DNA from: an uncultured Verrucomicrobiae bacterium
Lineage (GTDB): Bacteria; Verrucomicrobiota; Verrucomicrobiia; Verrucomicrobiales; DEV007
DNA length: 10,408 nt
Reading direction: 5' to 3'
Assembly (NCBI GenBank): GCA_937898895.1
Contig: CALDKL010000244.1
Location: forward strand, 1 to 10,408
The notes under the pieces: model-generated
Told to the model about the DNA's origin: nothing
Database searches by the model: none
The model's input: the letters and a program-made list of their open reading frames with translations, nothing else
Part shown: piece after piece, positions 1 through 6,282 of the stretch
Numbering within the stretch: the first letter of the stretch is position 1
Layout: each line of letters opens with the position of its first letter
Made by a program: the position numbers and the translations under genes

Positions 1-861
1 GCTTCCGAGGGCAATGCCGATACTGAGATCGAGGCGGTTTTTTCGTGCGCCGGAAAACGCCGAAGCCATCTCGGCGGCACCACCGACGAGTCTGACGACG
101 ATAAAGCCGACAAAAGCCGAACTCATTCCAAACGTCTTCGCAGCCTCCTGGACGGACTCAACAAAGATCTCGCTGACAAGGGCGACAAAAACAGTGACAC
201 AGGCAAGCGTGCCGAGGGCAAGCCCCACTGGCCAGGCTTCTTCGTGGCCTCCTTCGTCCCCCTGGCCGGAACTGGCAAAGAATTCCTTGTGTGTTTTCAG
301 GGAAAAGAACATGCCGAGCCCGTAAGTGAGGATGAGGAGCACGGCGAGGCCCAGACTGAGCGACTGAGTAAAGGCCGCAGCGGTGGTGGAATCGGCAAAA
401 GATACCGCCGAGGGAATGAGAAGAGCGACCGTAGCGAGAAAGAGGAGGGCGGACTGGAATCGGGCGCTGATCCGGTTGAATTCCTGGGTGTGGTACTTGA
501 GCCCCCCGAGGAGGAAGGATCCGCCGAGCATAAAGAGAGAGTTCGTGACGATGGCACCCGCAATGGAGGCTTTTACGAGCAGATATTCGCCGGCACGGAG
601 CGCGGCGAAGGCGATGATCAGTTCGGTGAGGTTTCCGAGAGTGGCGTTGAGGAGGCCTCCCACAGCATCGCCGGTTTTTGCTGCAACCGACTCCGTCGCA
701 TGACTCAGGAGGGCGGCGAGTGGAACAATCGCGAGGATGGAAAGGACAAATAGGAAGGTGTGCGCCTGGGGCAAAACCCCAGCAACGACGAGGACGACGG
801 GGACAAACACAAGGAGCCAGAGCAGACGCGTCGTAACGATGTGATGAAGGAGCGGTTTCAT
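1..861 (-). CDS. cax: Ca2+/H+ antiporter (CaxA-like), C-terminus cut by window edge
   Basis: This is the N-terminal 287 residues of a cation/proton exchanger that would use the proton gradient to export Ca2+ (or a similar divalent cation) across the inner membrane. The reading frame is open to the window edge, and the family is usually about 350-400 residues, so roughly the last quarter is missing. Hydrophobic helices lie near residues 12-30, 35-53, 95-120, 135-152, 165-187 and 212-235. The first signature loop, GNLTELI, is at 76-82 with acidic residue E80. An acidic stretch (GQGDEGGHEE, about 199-208) separates the two halves, as in CAX proteins. The second signature is G260-G-A-A-E264-M, where most family members read GNAAEH: the acidic residue is kept, but Asn and His are replaced. 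The ATG overlaps the stop codon of the upstream DUF1704 gene (ATGA), which implies translational coupling. The family is clear; the ion is inferred. Confidence 0.88.
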   Translation of the reverse strand, partial: MKPLLHHIVTTRLLWLLVFVPVVLVVAGVLPQAHTFLFVLSILAIVPLAALLSHATESVAAKTGDAVGGLLNATLGNLTELIIAFAALRAGEYLLVKASIAGAIVTNSLFMLGGSFLLGGLKYHTQEFNRISARFQSALLFLATVALLIPSAVSFADSTTAAAFTQSLSLGLAVLLILTYGLGMFFSLKTHKEFFASSGQGDEGGHEEAWPVGLALGTLACVTVFVALVSEIFVESVQEAAKTFGMSSAFVGFIVVRLVGGAAEMASAFSGARKNRLDLSIGIALGS

Positions 862-2150
862 AGGTCGGGGTATTCGGCACGGACTTCCTCTTCGTAGCGG
901 ATAAAGCGATCAAAGTCGACTTCGTTCAGCTTGATTTGGGAGATGAAGGCAGAATAGGCCATGGAGGCGGCAAGGCGGCGCAGATCGGAAGCCCACGTAG
1001 GCTGATAGGCGGGCGGGGAAAGCCAGCCGCTTTCAAGCCAGGGATCGAGGCGCAGGACATCGCCGAGCGTGAGGCGCCCGGCGAAAAGACCGGAGACAAG
1101 TCGAGGCCGATTTTCGCGGATGGCAAGACGGAGGAAGGTATGGACCTCGAGCAATCCTTGCAGGTAGACAGCATCCTTGGTGAAAACAATCCCCCCCCGG
1201 ACATCTCCGCTGCGGAAAATGCGCTGGGCGGACCGCACTGACTCTTCCTTGCTCTGGCCGGATTCGAGAAAAAAACGAAAGACCTCAATAAAGTCGGCTC
1301 CGTCGAGTCCCATTTTCACAGCGATGACACGCAGAGCAACGCGGCGGAGTCGGGAAATATCGATGGACTGAGTGATGAGTTCGGCCAGGACGGCAATGCC
1401 CTCTTGGGTGCGCGTGGTGCGCGGTGCCCCAAGCCCGAGAGAGCGCAGATTGGCCTGCTTCCGGCCATTGATCTGGGTGGCGGTGTGAACGTAAGCCTCG
1501 TGGTGGAGGAGTTGTCCCTTGTCGAGCGCGGAGAATAGCGCCCCGGATCGAACGCGGATTCGCGTCGCCCCGGCAAGCGCCTTCGACGACATCTTCGCAT
1601 CGAGAACGACGGAGACGGGGTCGTTACCAAAAAAGGAGTTCATCTCCTCCTCCAGCCAGGCGGCAAAAGCCTCCGCCGAAATATCGGCCTCCGTCGAGGG
1701 AAACAGCGGATTGCCGAGAAGTTCGTCAGTGACCTTCAGAAAAAAAGTAGCGGCATCGACGGGACTGAAATCCTGAGTCGAATAGATCCGGTCGGGCCTC
1801 CCGTAGATCTGCACGGAATGGTGGGTGAACGCAGGCGTCCCGACGGCTTCCAACATGCGACCGGCCTCGACATAACTGCGTGCCGTATCGGCAAGAAAAC
1901 GCTCGACCGGGTGATCCTCATCGCACGTTTCGGTGATGGTTCGGAGTTCAGCGAGACTGGACCCCAGGGCGGGTGGCCGGATCCGGATCTCCGGCAGGGT
2001 GGGATTCCCCTTTTCCCATCCACGCAGAAACGCATCTTCCGATCCGGCTGGCCAAGCCAGGGCACTCAGCACTTTGATCCGGCGCGACGCCTGGAGAAGA
2101 GCCTCGTCGAGTTTTCTCACTTTCGCTTCATCGACCGGGGGATTCCTCAT
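858..2150 (-). CDS. DUF1704 'QEGLA-motif' family, MATCAP-like zinc metallopeptidase
   Basis: The protein belongs to the DUF1704 family, which databases name 'flavohemoglobin expression-modulating QEGLA motif protein'. Its eukaryotic relatives (KIAA0895/MATCAP) are tyrosine carboxypeptidases. Numbering from the GTG noted below, the zinc-binding HExxxH is HEAYVH at 221-226, and the family's QEG motif (TQEGIA, 252-257) supplies E254 as the likely third metal ligand. A KDAVYLQG block at 329-336 is also typical. It has no signal peptide or membrane segment, so it should be cytoplasmic. An in-frame GTG at 2162 would add four residues, but the ATG at 2150 is preferred because GGTGG at 2164-2160 lies about nine bases before it as a Shine-Dalgarno. 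The gene follows the VIT-like gene by 4 nt, and its TGA overlaps the antiporter ATG. The bacterial substrate is unknown. Family assignment is strong; peptidase activity is inferred from motifs. Confidence 0.88.
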   Translation of the reverse strand: MRNPPVDEAKVRKLDEALLQASRRIKVLSALAWPAGSEDAFLRGWEKGNPTLPEIRIRPPALGSSLAELRTITETCDEDHPVERFLADTARSYVEAGRMLEAVGTPAFTHHSVQIYGRPDRIYSTQDFSPVDAATFFLKVTDELLGNPLFPSTEADISAEAFAAWLEEEMNSFFGNDPVSVVLDAKMSSKALAGATRIRVRSGALFSALDKGQLLHHEAYVHTATQINGRKQANLRSLGLGAPRTTRTQEGIAVLAELITQSIDISRLRRVALRVIAVKMGLDGADFIEVFRFFLESGQSKEESVRSAQRIFRSGDVRGGIVFTKDAVYLQGLLEVHTFLRLAIRENRPRLVSGLFAGRLTLGDVLRLDPWLESGWLSPPAYQPTWASDLRRLAASMAYSAFISQIKLNEVDFDRFIRYEEEVRAEYPDL

Positions 2151-2154
2151 AATT

Positions 2155-2820
2155 TTATCCACCCAGAACGACCGTGATCAGGACAAGAACGATACCGATG
2201 GCGGTCATGGCAAAGCCAGTCAGCCACGGTTTCTGGCGTCCGAATCGGCCCAACGAATACCCGGAGAGAAAGAGCATGAGGATGGCGATCACATTCGAGA
2301 CACGCAGAGCCGTCACGGCATCGTCCAAGAGAAGGAAGGGAACCACCACGGGGAATGTGGCGAGGACGACGAGCAGGAATACTCCGAAGGCGGCGAGGAA
2401 GTCATCCCGACTCAGCCGGGGCCGACAGGGAGGTTCTGCGAGGGAACTGAGAGTCTCTCGGAGCCGCCCGTAATCATCCTCGCGGAGAGCCTCCGCGATC
2501 ATCGGGGGCAAGGCATCCGCAAGGACCTTTCTTGCTCCCTCGGGTGTGGTTGTCTTTCGCAGATCTCGAAGCGTAGCAAAGCTGCGGGAACGTTCCGTCA
2601 AGCCCGTGAGGAGGAAGATGACTGCGTCGATGAACCCCCAGGCGAGATTGCATCCAATCGCACCGACCATCATGATGCGCACGTCCTCTCGCCCCGCCTC
2701 GACTGCGCCTAGGGAGCAGGTGAAGGACAACGCCATGATCAGACCGAACAGCACTTCGGAGATGCGATCAATCGGATCGAGCAGCCTCCTCCGTCCGGGC
2801 ACCGTCGGGCTAGGGGACAT
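2155..2820 (-). CDS. VIT1/CCC1-like integral membrane protein (putative Fe2+/Mn2+ transporter)
   Basis: This 221-residue membrane protein has about five predicted helices, near residues 22-42, 47-73, 142-165, 171-192 and 199-220. Helices 2 and 3 are separated by a hydrophilic, charged segment (about 75-140). The layout, and the N-terminal block LDPIDRISEVLFGLIMALSF, resemble proteins annotated as VIT1/CCC1-family transporters, which move Fe2+ or Mn2+ in plants and yeast. Similarity to characterised VIT1 is weak by eye, so a transport role and the metal are inferences; a non-transporting membrane protein is also possible. The start is an ATG 13 nt downstream of the HlyD-type gene, with only a weak purine-rich site (GGAACCGAGG) before it. 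Four bases separate its TAA from the DUF1704 ATG, so it sits inside the same transcription unit. Confidence 0.75.
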   Translation of the reverse strand: MSPSPTVPGRRRLLDPIDRISEVLFGLIMALSFTCSLGAVEAGREDVRIMMVGAIGCNLAWGFIDAVIFLLTGLTERSRSFATLRDLRKTTTPEGARKVLADALPPMIAEALREDDYGRLRETLSSLAEPPCRPRLSRDDFLAAFGVFLLVVLATFPVVVPFLLLDDAVTALRVSNVIAILMLFLSGYSLGRFGRQKPWLTGFAMTAIGIVLVLITVVLGG

Positions 2821-2833
2821 CCTCGGTTCCGGC

Positions 2834-3982
2834 TCAATGCCCGTCGCTGAACAGATAGTTCATCCAGGAATTCATCCGGATGAGAACTTTTCGGATGATG
2901 GCAAGATGGTGAAAGTGCTCGGTGTAGACCGCGACAACGCCAGCGGTGCCTGGGACAATCTGGTATTTCGCAAGATTTTCGTCCTCGATCTTGAGCGCAA
3001 CAAGGACGCGACCTGGCCCCTTGATCAGATCCGGATCCAACAGAGCACCGGTGGGCTGCACCTGGCCTTGGGCAATCGCCTCTTGGATCCGCACAACCTT
3101 GGCTTTGAAAACCCGGCTCGGCACCGCCGGAAAGACGACCTCGGCATTCGAACCCGGAATGAGTCGCTGGGCACTGTTCTGGAGGAAAGCAGCAACAAAG
3201 GTCGGTTCTTCATCGTGGCGAAAGACCATGACCGGGCGGAGGGGAAGGGATACCGCCATGACCCCTTCGCGGAGGATGGTCTGCTCGACCGTGCCGTCGG
3301 TGGGGGCACGTACGGCGGTCTGGTCAAGGTCATACTGGGCGGCGGCAAGTTCGGCCTGCAACCGCGCCACGGTCGTATTGATTCCGTCAATTTGCGAAGT
3401 CTCGGCAAGTTTGGCGCGAACCACCTCGGACTCGGCCGCAGCAGCGGTGGCGTCGGCGGCGAGATAGAGACCGCGTTTGGTGTCGATCTCCTGCTGCGAG
3501 ACGGCTCCACCTCCGGCACCTCCGGGGCCCATGTTCTCGACCCGCTCATACGCTTGACGCGTACGATCCGCATCGGCTTTTGCCTGCGTCAGTCGAGCAT
3601 CGGCCGCCTCGCGTGAGGCAGTGAGCTGCTTCACCGACTGCTCGGCCTCGGCGAGAGCCGCCTTCTTCTGATCGACGGTGGCCTGGTATGGAGTCGGATC
3701 GATGCGAAACAATAGATCACCGGCCTTCACCTTGGTGGCTTGCTTAACCGGAGCCTCGATGACCCGACCATTTACCGCAGGGACAATGGGCGTAGTCACA
3801 TAATAAAAGCGTCCGTTACTCGAAAAAGGATGGTTGTAGTTCATCCCCAGAAGGAGAAAACCAATGAGAAAGATCCCACCGAGAGCGGCGGTGAGCAGAG
3901 TGATCCCGTTCACCGGGATTCTGAAGATCTTGAAAACCCCGATGCAGAGCGCCGTGTAAGTAAGAATGAGAAGAAGGTCCAT
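2834..3982 (-). CDS. yiaV: HlyD/EmrA-family membrane fusion protein, YiaV-like
   Basis: This 382-residue inner-membrane adaptor belongs to the HlyD family and is close in style to Escherichia coli YiaV/YibH. Two N-terminal hydrophobic helices (about 2-19 and 26-47) end at the family-typical MNYNHP (47-52). A first half of a lipoyl/barrel-sandwich domain follows (about 66-98, including APVKQATKVKAGDLLFRID), then a long Ala/Glu-rich coiled-coil hairpin (about 100-215) broken at a Gly-rich tip (151-159). The returning half-lipoyl segment (AVRAPTDGTV, 223-232) leads into a beta-barrel region. Such proteins bridge an inner-membrane pump to the periplasm or an outer-membrane channel, but no pump of the MFS or ABC type is encoded here. 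It starts 12 nt after the DUF3302 gene; the same pair, yiaW-yiaV, is adjacent in E. coli. The assignment is firm; the transported substrate is unknown. Confidence 0.88.
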   Translation of the reverse strand: MDLLLILTYTALCIGVFKIFRIPVNGITLLTAALGGIFLIGFLLLGMNYNHPFSSNGRFYYVTTPIVPAVNGRVIEAPVKQATKVKAGDLLFRIDPTPYQATVDQKKAALAEAEQSVKQLTASREAADARLTQAKADADRTRQAYERVENMGPGGAGGGAVSQQEIDTKRGLYLAADATAAAAESEVVRAKLAETSQIDGINTTVARLQAELAAAQYDLDQTAVRAPTDGTVEQTILREGVMAVSLPLRPVMVFRHDEEPTFVAAFLQNSAQRLIPGSNAEVVFPAVPSRVFKAKVVRIQEAIAQGQVQPTGALLDPDLIKGPGRVLVALKIEDENLAKYQIVPGTAGVVAVYTEHFHHLAIIRKVLIRMNSWMNYLFSDGH

Positions 3983-3994
3983 GTTCGGGTTCGT

Positions 3995-4381
3995 TCAGGC
4001 TTTGGCTGGGGGTTCCGCGTTTCCGGCTTTCGTCTCAACGAGAGTCGATCCCTCGTCAGTCTTGGTGGGCGCATCCAGGACAGCGAGGCGGGCTTCGAGA
4101 GCTTCGAGACGCCTGGCAACGTCGTCGTTGCCGGACTTCACCGCGCCAAATCCGTATCCACGGTCAGGGCGGTAGATGGTGGCCCAAATCCAGAGAAAGG
4201 GCCAGATTGCGTGCAGCGTAAAGAGACTCACCCACCCCGCCGTGTGGATGGCATCTTGGTGGGGGTGATCCCGTTTCACCGCAAGGTGATAAGGAATGTC
4301 ATGGATGATGATCATCCCGTAGGCCAGCGTCAGAACGACGAGGATGAGGAGGATCAGGGCGAAGATGGAAAGTCCGTCCAT
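3995..4381 (-). CDS. yiaW: DUF3302 inner-membrane protein, YiaW-like
   Basis: This 128-residue protein carries the DUF3302 (YiaW) signature: a first hydrophobic helix at about 4-26, the block IIHDIPYHLAVKRDHPHQDA (25-44), then HTAGWVSLFTLHAIWPFLWI (46-65) forming a second helix, and YRPDRG at 70-75. The rest is a hydrophilic tail with a short coiled-coil-like stretch (RRLEALEARLAVLDA, 90-104) and a low-complexity end. The family is known mainly as the partner of YiaV-type HlyD proteins, and this gene lies 12 nt upstream of one, which suggests that the two form a membrane complex. The frame stays open 35 codons further upstream to 4486, but that stretch overlaps the preceding gene and is not like the family, so the ATG at 4381 is chosen. 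No clear Shine-Dalgarno precedes it. Its molecular function is not established. Confidence 0.87.
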   Translation of the reverse strand: MDGLSIFALILLILVVLTLAYGMIIIHDIPYHLAVKRDHPHQDAIHTAGWVSLFTLHAIWPFLWIWATIYRPDRGYGFGAVKSGNDDVARRLEALEARLAVLDAPTKTDEGSTLVETKAGNAEPPAKA

Positions 4382-4425
4382 GTGGTATTTTGTTGAATGT
4401 TTCAGCAGCTTCTGCAGGGTGGCTC

Positions 4426-4755
4426 TCAGAGTGAGGAAACAATTTCCGCGAGCAGAGCCAGCCCACGCGCTTGAATGAGTCCACACCCGCGGCCCTCAAG
4501 GAACCAGACACCCTTGCCAGCATCGTGGCAATACACGATTTCCGCACCTTCGTGGGTTTTCGCGAGGTAGAAGTCCCCCCGGGGATGCTCGTCGAGGAAG
4601 GTCTTGAAGTTCTCCGCCCATGCGTCTGTAGCGGAGAGAAAACGGGCCGAGCCGAGGGCGCGCACTTCTGCGATCTCGACCCGCCGGATTGTCTCTAGCA
4701 CCGCCTTCTTGCGGGACTCGAGAGTCTGATTCAACCATTCATTGTCATAGCTCAT
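4426..4755 (-). CDS. Hypothetical protein, about 109 aa, unrecognised family
   Basis: I do not recognise this protein. From the ATG at 4755 it has 109 residues, is soluble and mildly acidic, and has no signal peptide or membrane helix. An N-terminal helical part (about 1-40, rich in Glu, Arg and Ala) leads to an ordered-looking region with FLDEHPRGDFYLAKT, EIVYCHDAGKGVWFLEG and a Leu-rich C-terminus, which reads like a small alpha/beta fold. The frame is open to 5133. An alternative ATG at 5010, with AAGGAG three bases before it, would give 194 residues and overlap the preceding lipoprotein gene by 32 nt. I prefer the short form because the extra N-terminus looks unordered, but a GGAGGA lies 19 nt before the chosen ATG, too far to be convincing, so the start is uncertain. 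It ends 44 nt before the YiaW-like gene and may share its transcript. Confidence 0.6.
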   Translation of the reverse strand: MSYDNEWLNQTLESRKKAVLETIRRVEIAEVRALGSARFLSATDAWAENFKTFLDEHPRGDFYLAKTHEGAEIVYCHDAGKGVWFLEGRGCGLIQARGLALLAEIVSSL

Positions 4756-4978
4756 GGCGGCATTGGCAAAAGCGTCCTCCAATCTGGACGGGATCCTGCT
4801 CGGTTGAGTGTGTGCGCGTTTTGCCGCAGCGACAAGCAAATCGTTGCACCCGGACACATTTTTTGCCCCGAGCCGCAATCTCCCGTGAATGCCTGGGCCG
4901 AGAAAGGTCAATCGCCCCCCAGCACTCACCGGAACCAAGAGAATGACTCGTCGAAACCAATCGGAAAAGCAGATCCCA

Positions 4979-5194
4979 TCAAAGACCGCGGCGGCCACGC
5001 ATCTTGTCATTAACTCCTTCGCGACGGTCGTAGTAATCTTCGTAGCGATCACCGGGGCCGCTGTAGTGACGGCGATCGTAACGGTCTTCGCGGCGGTCGT
5101 AACGGTCTTCAACCCGGTCGACCGTTCCGACACAGGAGGTGAGTATGGCAGAGACGATAGCGAGGAGGAAGGCGTAATGGATGACTGTATTCAT
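4979..5194 (-). CDS. Small putative lipoprotein with RYDRRED repeats
   Basis: This is a 71-residue predicted lipoprotein. A hydrophobic stretch (residues 7-18) ends in a lipobox L18-T-S-C21, so the mature protein would be a lipidated peptide of about 51 residues. The mature part is highly charged and built of EDRYDRR units (two tandem copies, then the degenerate GDRYEDYYDRRE), ending in a basic tail. I know no function for it. The ATG-initiated signal peptide lacks a Lys or Arg before the hydrophobic core, which is odd. An in-frame TTG at 5233 would add 13 residues containing one Lys and one Arg, with a GGGAGGGG purine tract about 14 bases upstream, and could be the true start. It lies about 220 nt upstream of the next gene and has a candidate promoter of its own. 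Confidence 0.6.
   Translation of the reverse strand: MNTVIHYAFLLAIVSAILTSCVGTVDRVEDRYDRREDRYDRRHYSGPGDRYEDYYDRREGVNDKMRGRRGL
5070..5111 (-). repeat. Two 21-bp tandem repeats inside the lipoprotein gene
   Basis: The units 5070-5090 and 5091-5111 match at 19 of 21 positions. Each encodes one seven-residue EDRYDRR-type unit, so the repeat keeps the reading frame and can expand or contract by slippage without a frameshift. Degenerate copies continue toward 5030. Confidence 0.75.
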
Positions 5195-5324
5195 CGTTGA
5201 TCGGGTGAGATTGATTTTCGTTAGGGTTCCCAAGTCTGTAATGCGACCCCTCCCTTCACCTCCCCGCCCAGGAACCGACAAGTTTTGGGAGGGTACGAGA
5301 CATTCAGGGCTTTCGGTACCGAGG

Positions 5325-5351
5325 ATTATCGGGTTCCGAGCACAGAGTCAA
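5325..5351 (-). promoter_or_regulatory. Candidate sigma70-type promoter upstream of the lipoprotein gene
   Basis: On the minus strand, TTGACT (5351-5346) is a five-of-six -35 match. It is followed by GATAAT (5330-5325), a five-of-six -10 match, at a short 15-bp spacing; TAATCC at 17 bp is the weaker alternative. It would give a leader of about 120 nt to the ATG at 5194. A 10-bp perfect palindrome, TCGGTACCGA (5313-5322), lies at the expected transcription start. Confidence 0.35.
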
Positions 5352-5364
5352 CGAATTTCACAGG

Positions 5365-5400
5365 AAAAGAGAATGTTCGCCCACGAGAACAAATCTTCTC
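5365..5400 (-). terminator. Possible weak terminator hairpin after the HAD gene
   Basis: About 65 nt past the stop of the HAD hydrolase gene, the minus strand reads GAGAA, an unpaired GATTT, then GTTC, an 8-base loop, GAAC, one unpaired A, TTCTC and a run of four T (TTTTCC). This could form an interrupted stem followed by a short T tract. It is a weak candidate for an intrinsic terminator of the three-gene operon. Confidence 0.3.
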
Positions 5401-5409
5401 TGCGGCTTT

Positions 5410-5426
5410 GATTTCCCATGGAAATC
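5410..5426. repeat. Perfect 7-bp inverted repeat in the intergenic region
   Basis: GATTTCC and GGAAATC flank a three-base CAT spacer. The arms are perfect. It lies about 40 nt after the HAD gene and is not followed by a T tract, so it could be an operator or an RNA hairpin rather than a terminator. Confidence 0.4.
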
Positions 5427-5466
5427 GCGCTGACTTTCCGTCGAAGGCACCCTTCTTTCGCCCTCC

Positions 5467-6282
5467 TCATCCCAAGATTTCCCCAATCTGACCAAGATGG
5501 GTAATCACGGCATCCGCAGTCGCAACCGCCTCTGCCTCTGCAATTCCGCCAAGGCGCAAGCTGCTCGCATCGCCAGCGAAGAGTGCCGTGCGAAAACCTG
5601 CACGTTGGGCAGGACGAATGTCCTTTTGAAAATCATTCCCGACGTATAGGATCTCTTCCGGTGCCACCCCGAGCTTCGCTGCCTCGCGAGCGAGGTCGGC
5701 AAAGAGCCGAGGGGACGGCTTGCCCTCGCCTTCCTCAAAGGAAAACACGCGGAGGCGCGGGTGAAAGCCGAGCTGGTCGAGGCTTCGCACGAAAAGCCCC
5801 TCCAGCATCGGCAGGGTATAGCATTGCGCATTCGAGAGGATGCCGAGGCGCATGCCCCGCTCTCGCAGCATCTCGAGAACGGAATCCGCACCCGGCATGA
5901 CCCAGACAGGATGGAGCCGACACTCGTGGACGAGGACGTCGAATGCGAGTTCCTCATCATCGGGCACCGGCTTCCCGAGAACACGAAGAGTCTCCGCCCG
6001 GATCTCCCTGACATCGATCTCAGGATATGCGATGCCGACAGAGCGCCGCTCTTCATGCCGTTGCCTGACAAGGCTCCAAAACACTTTCTCGAATCCAGGG
6101 AGCCCTTCCGGATCTTCGCCCTCCTCAAAGCCACCTCCGGCGGAAGAAACCAGCAGTGTGCCGTAGATGTCAAAAACCACCGCTCGGATTCCCTCGAGAC
6201 GAGGCAACTTCGGACGGAGCCCGGTCGCTTCGACTCCGAGCGGTCGGAGGGTACACCGCACGTACTCTGCGTGTCGGTTCAT
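5467..6282 (-). CDS. mggB: HAD-superfamily hydrolase, predicted mannosylglucosyl-3-phosphoglycerate phosphatase (MggB-like)
   Basis: This 271-residue HAD hydrolase is predicted to remove the phosphate from a di-glycosyl-3-phosphoglycerate. The HAD motifs are all present: motif I DIYGTLL with nucleophile D38, motif II ILSN with S150, motif III K188 in GKPSP, and motif IV VGNDFQKDI with D217 and D221. A helical cap lies between motifs I and II (about 60-130). Motif I is DxY rather than the usual DxD of phosphatases, a form also seen in haloacid dehalogenases, so substrate and chemistry need care. The ATG overlaps the stop of the upstream glycosyltransferase (ATGA). The frame continues upstream to 6642, but that part lies within the glycosyltransferase gene and is a shadow. 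The specific role rests on operon context with gpgS and a GT4 enzyme; the superfamily assignment is certain. Confidence 0.8.
   Translation of the reverse strand: MNRHAEYVRCTLRPLGVEATGLRPKLPRLEGIRAVVFDIYGTLLVSSAGGGFEEGEDPEGLPGFEKVFWSLVRQRHEERRSVGIAYPEIDVREIRAETLRVLGKPVPDDEELAFDVLVHECRLHPVWVMPGADSVLEMLRERGMRLGILSNAQCYTLPMLEGLFVRSLDQLGFHPRLRVFSFEEGEGKPSPRLFADLAREAAKLGVAPEEILYVGNDFQKDIRPAQRAGFRTALFAGDASSLRLGGIAEAEAVATADAVITHLGQIGEILG

Noticed and set aside
158..913. Open frame of 251 codons on the minus strand
   Set aside because: It is in another frame of the antiporter gene, is full of Arg, Pro, Cys and His and matches nothing; the in-frame antiporter has clear family motifs.
2546..3616. Plus-strand open frame of 356 codons opposite the HlyD-type gene
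   Set aside because: Antisense shadow of a well-supported gene; composition is low-complexity and no start signal is convincing.
5372..5391. Possible LexA-type box TGTTC...GAACA
   Set aside because: The arms are separated by 8 bases rather than the 4 expected for the verrucomicrobial-type TGTTC-N4-GAACA box, and no SOS gene is adjacent.
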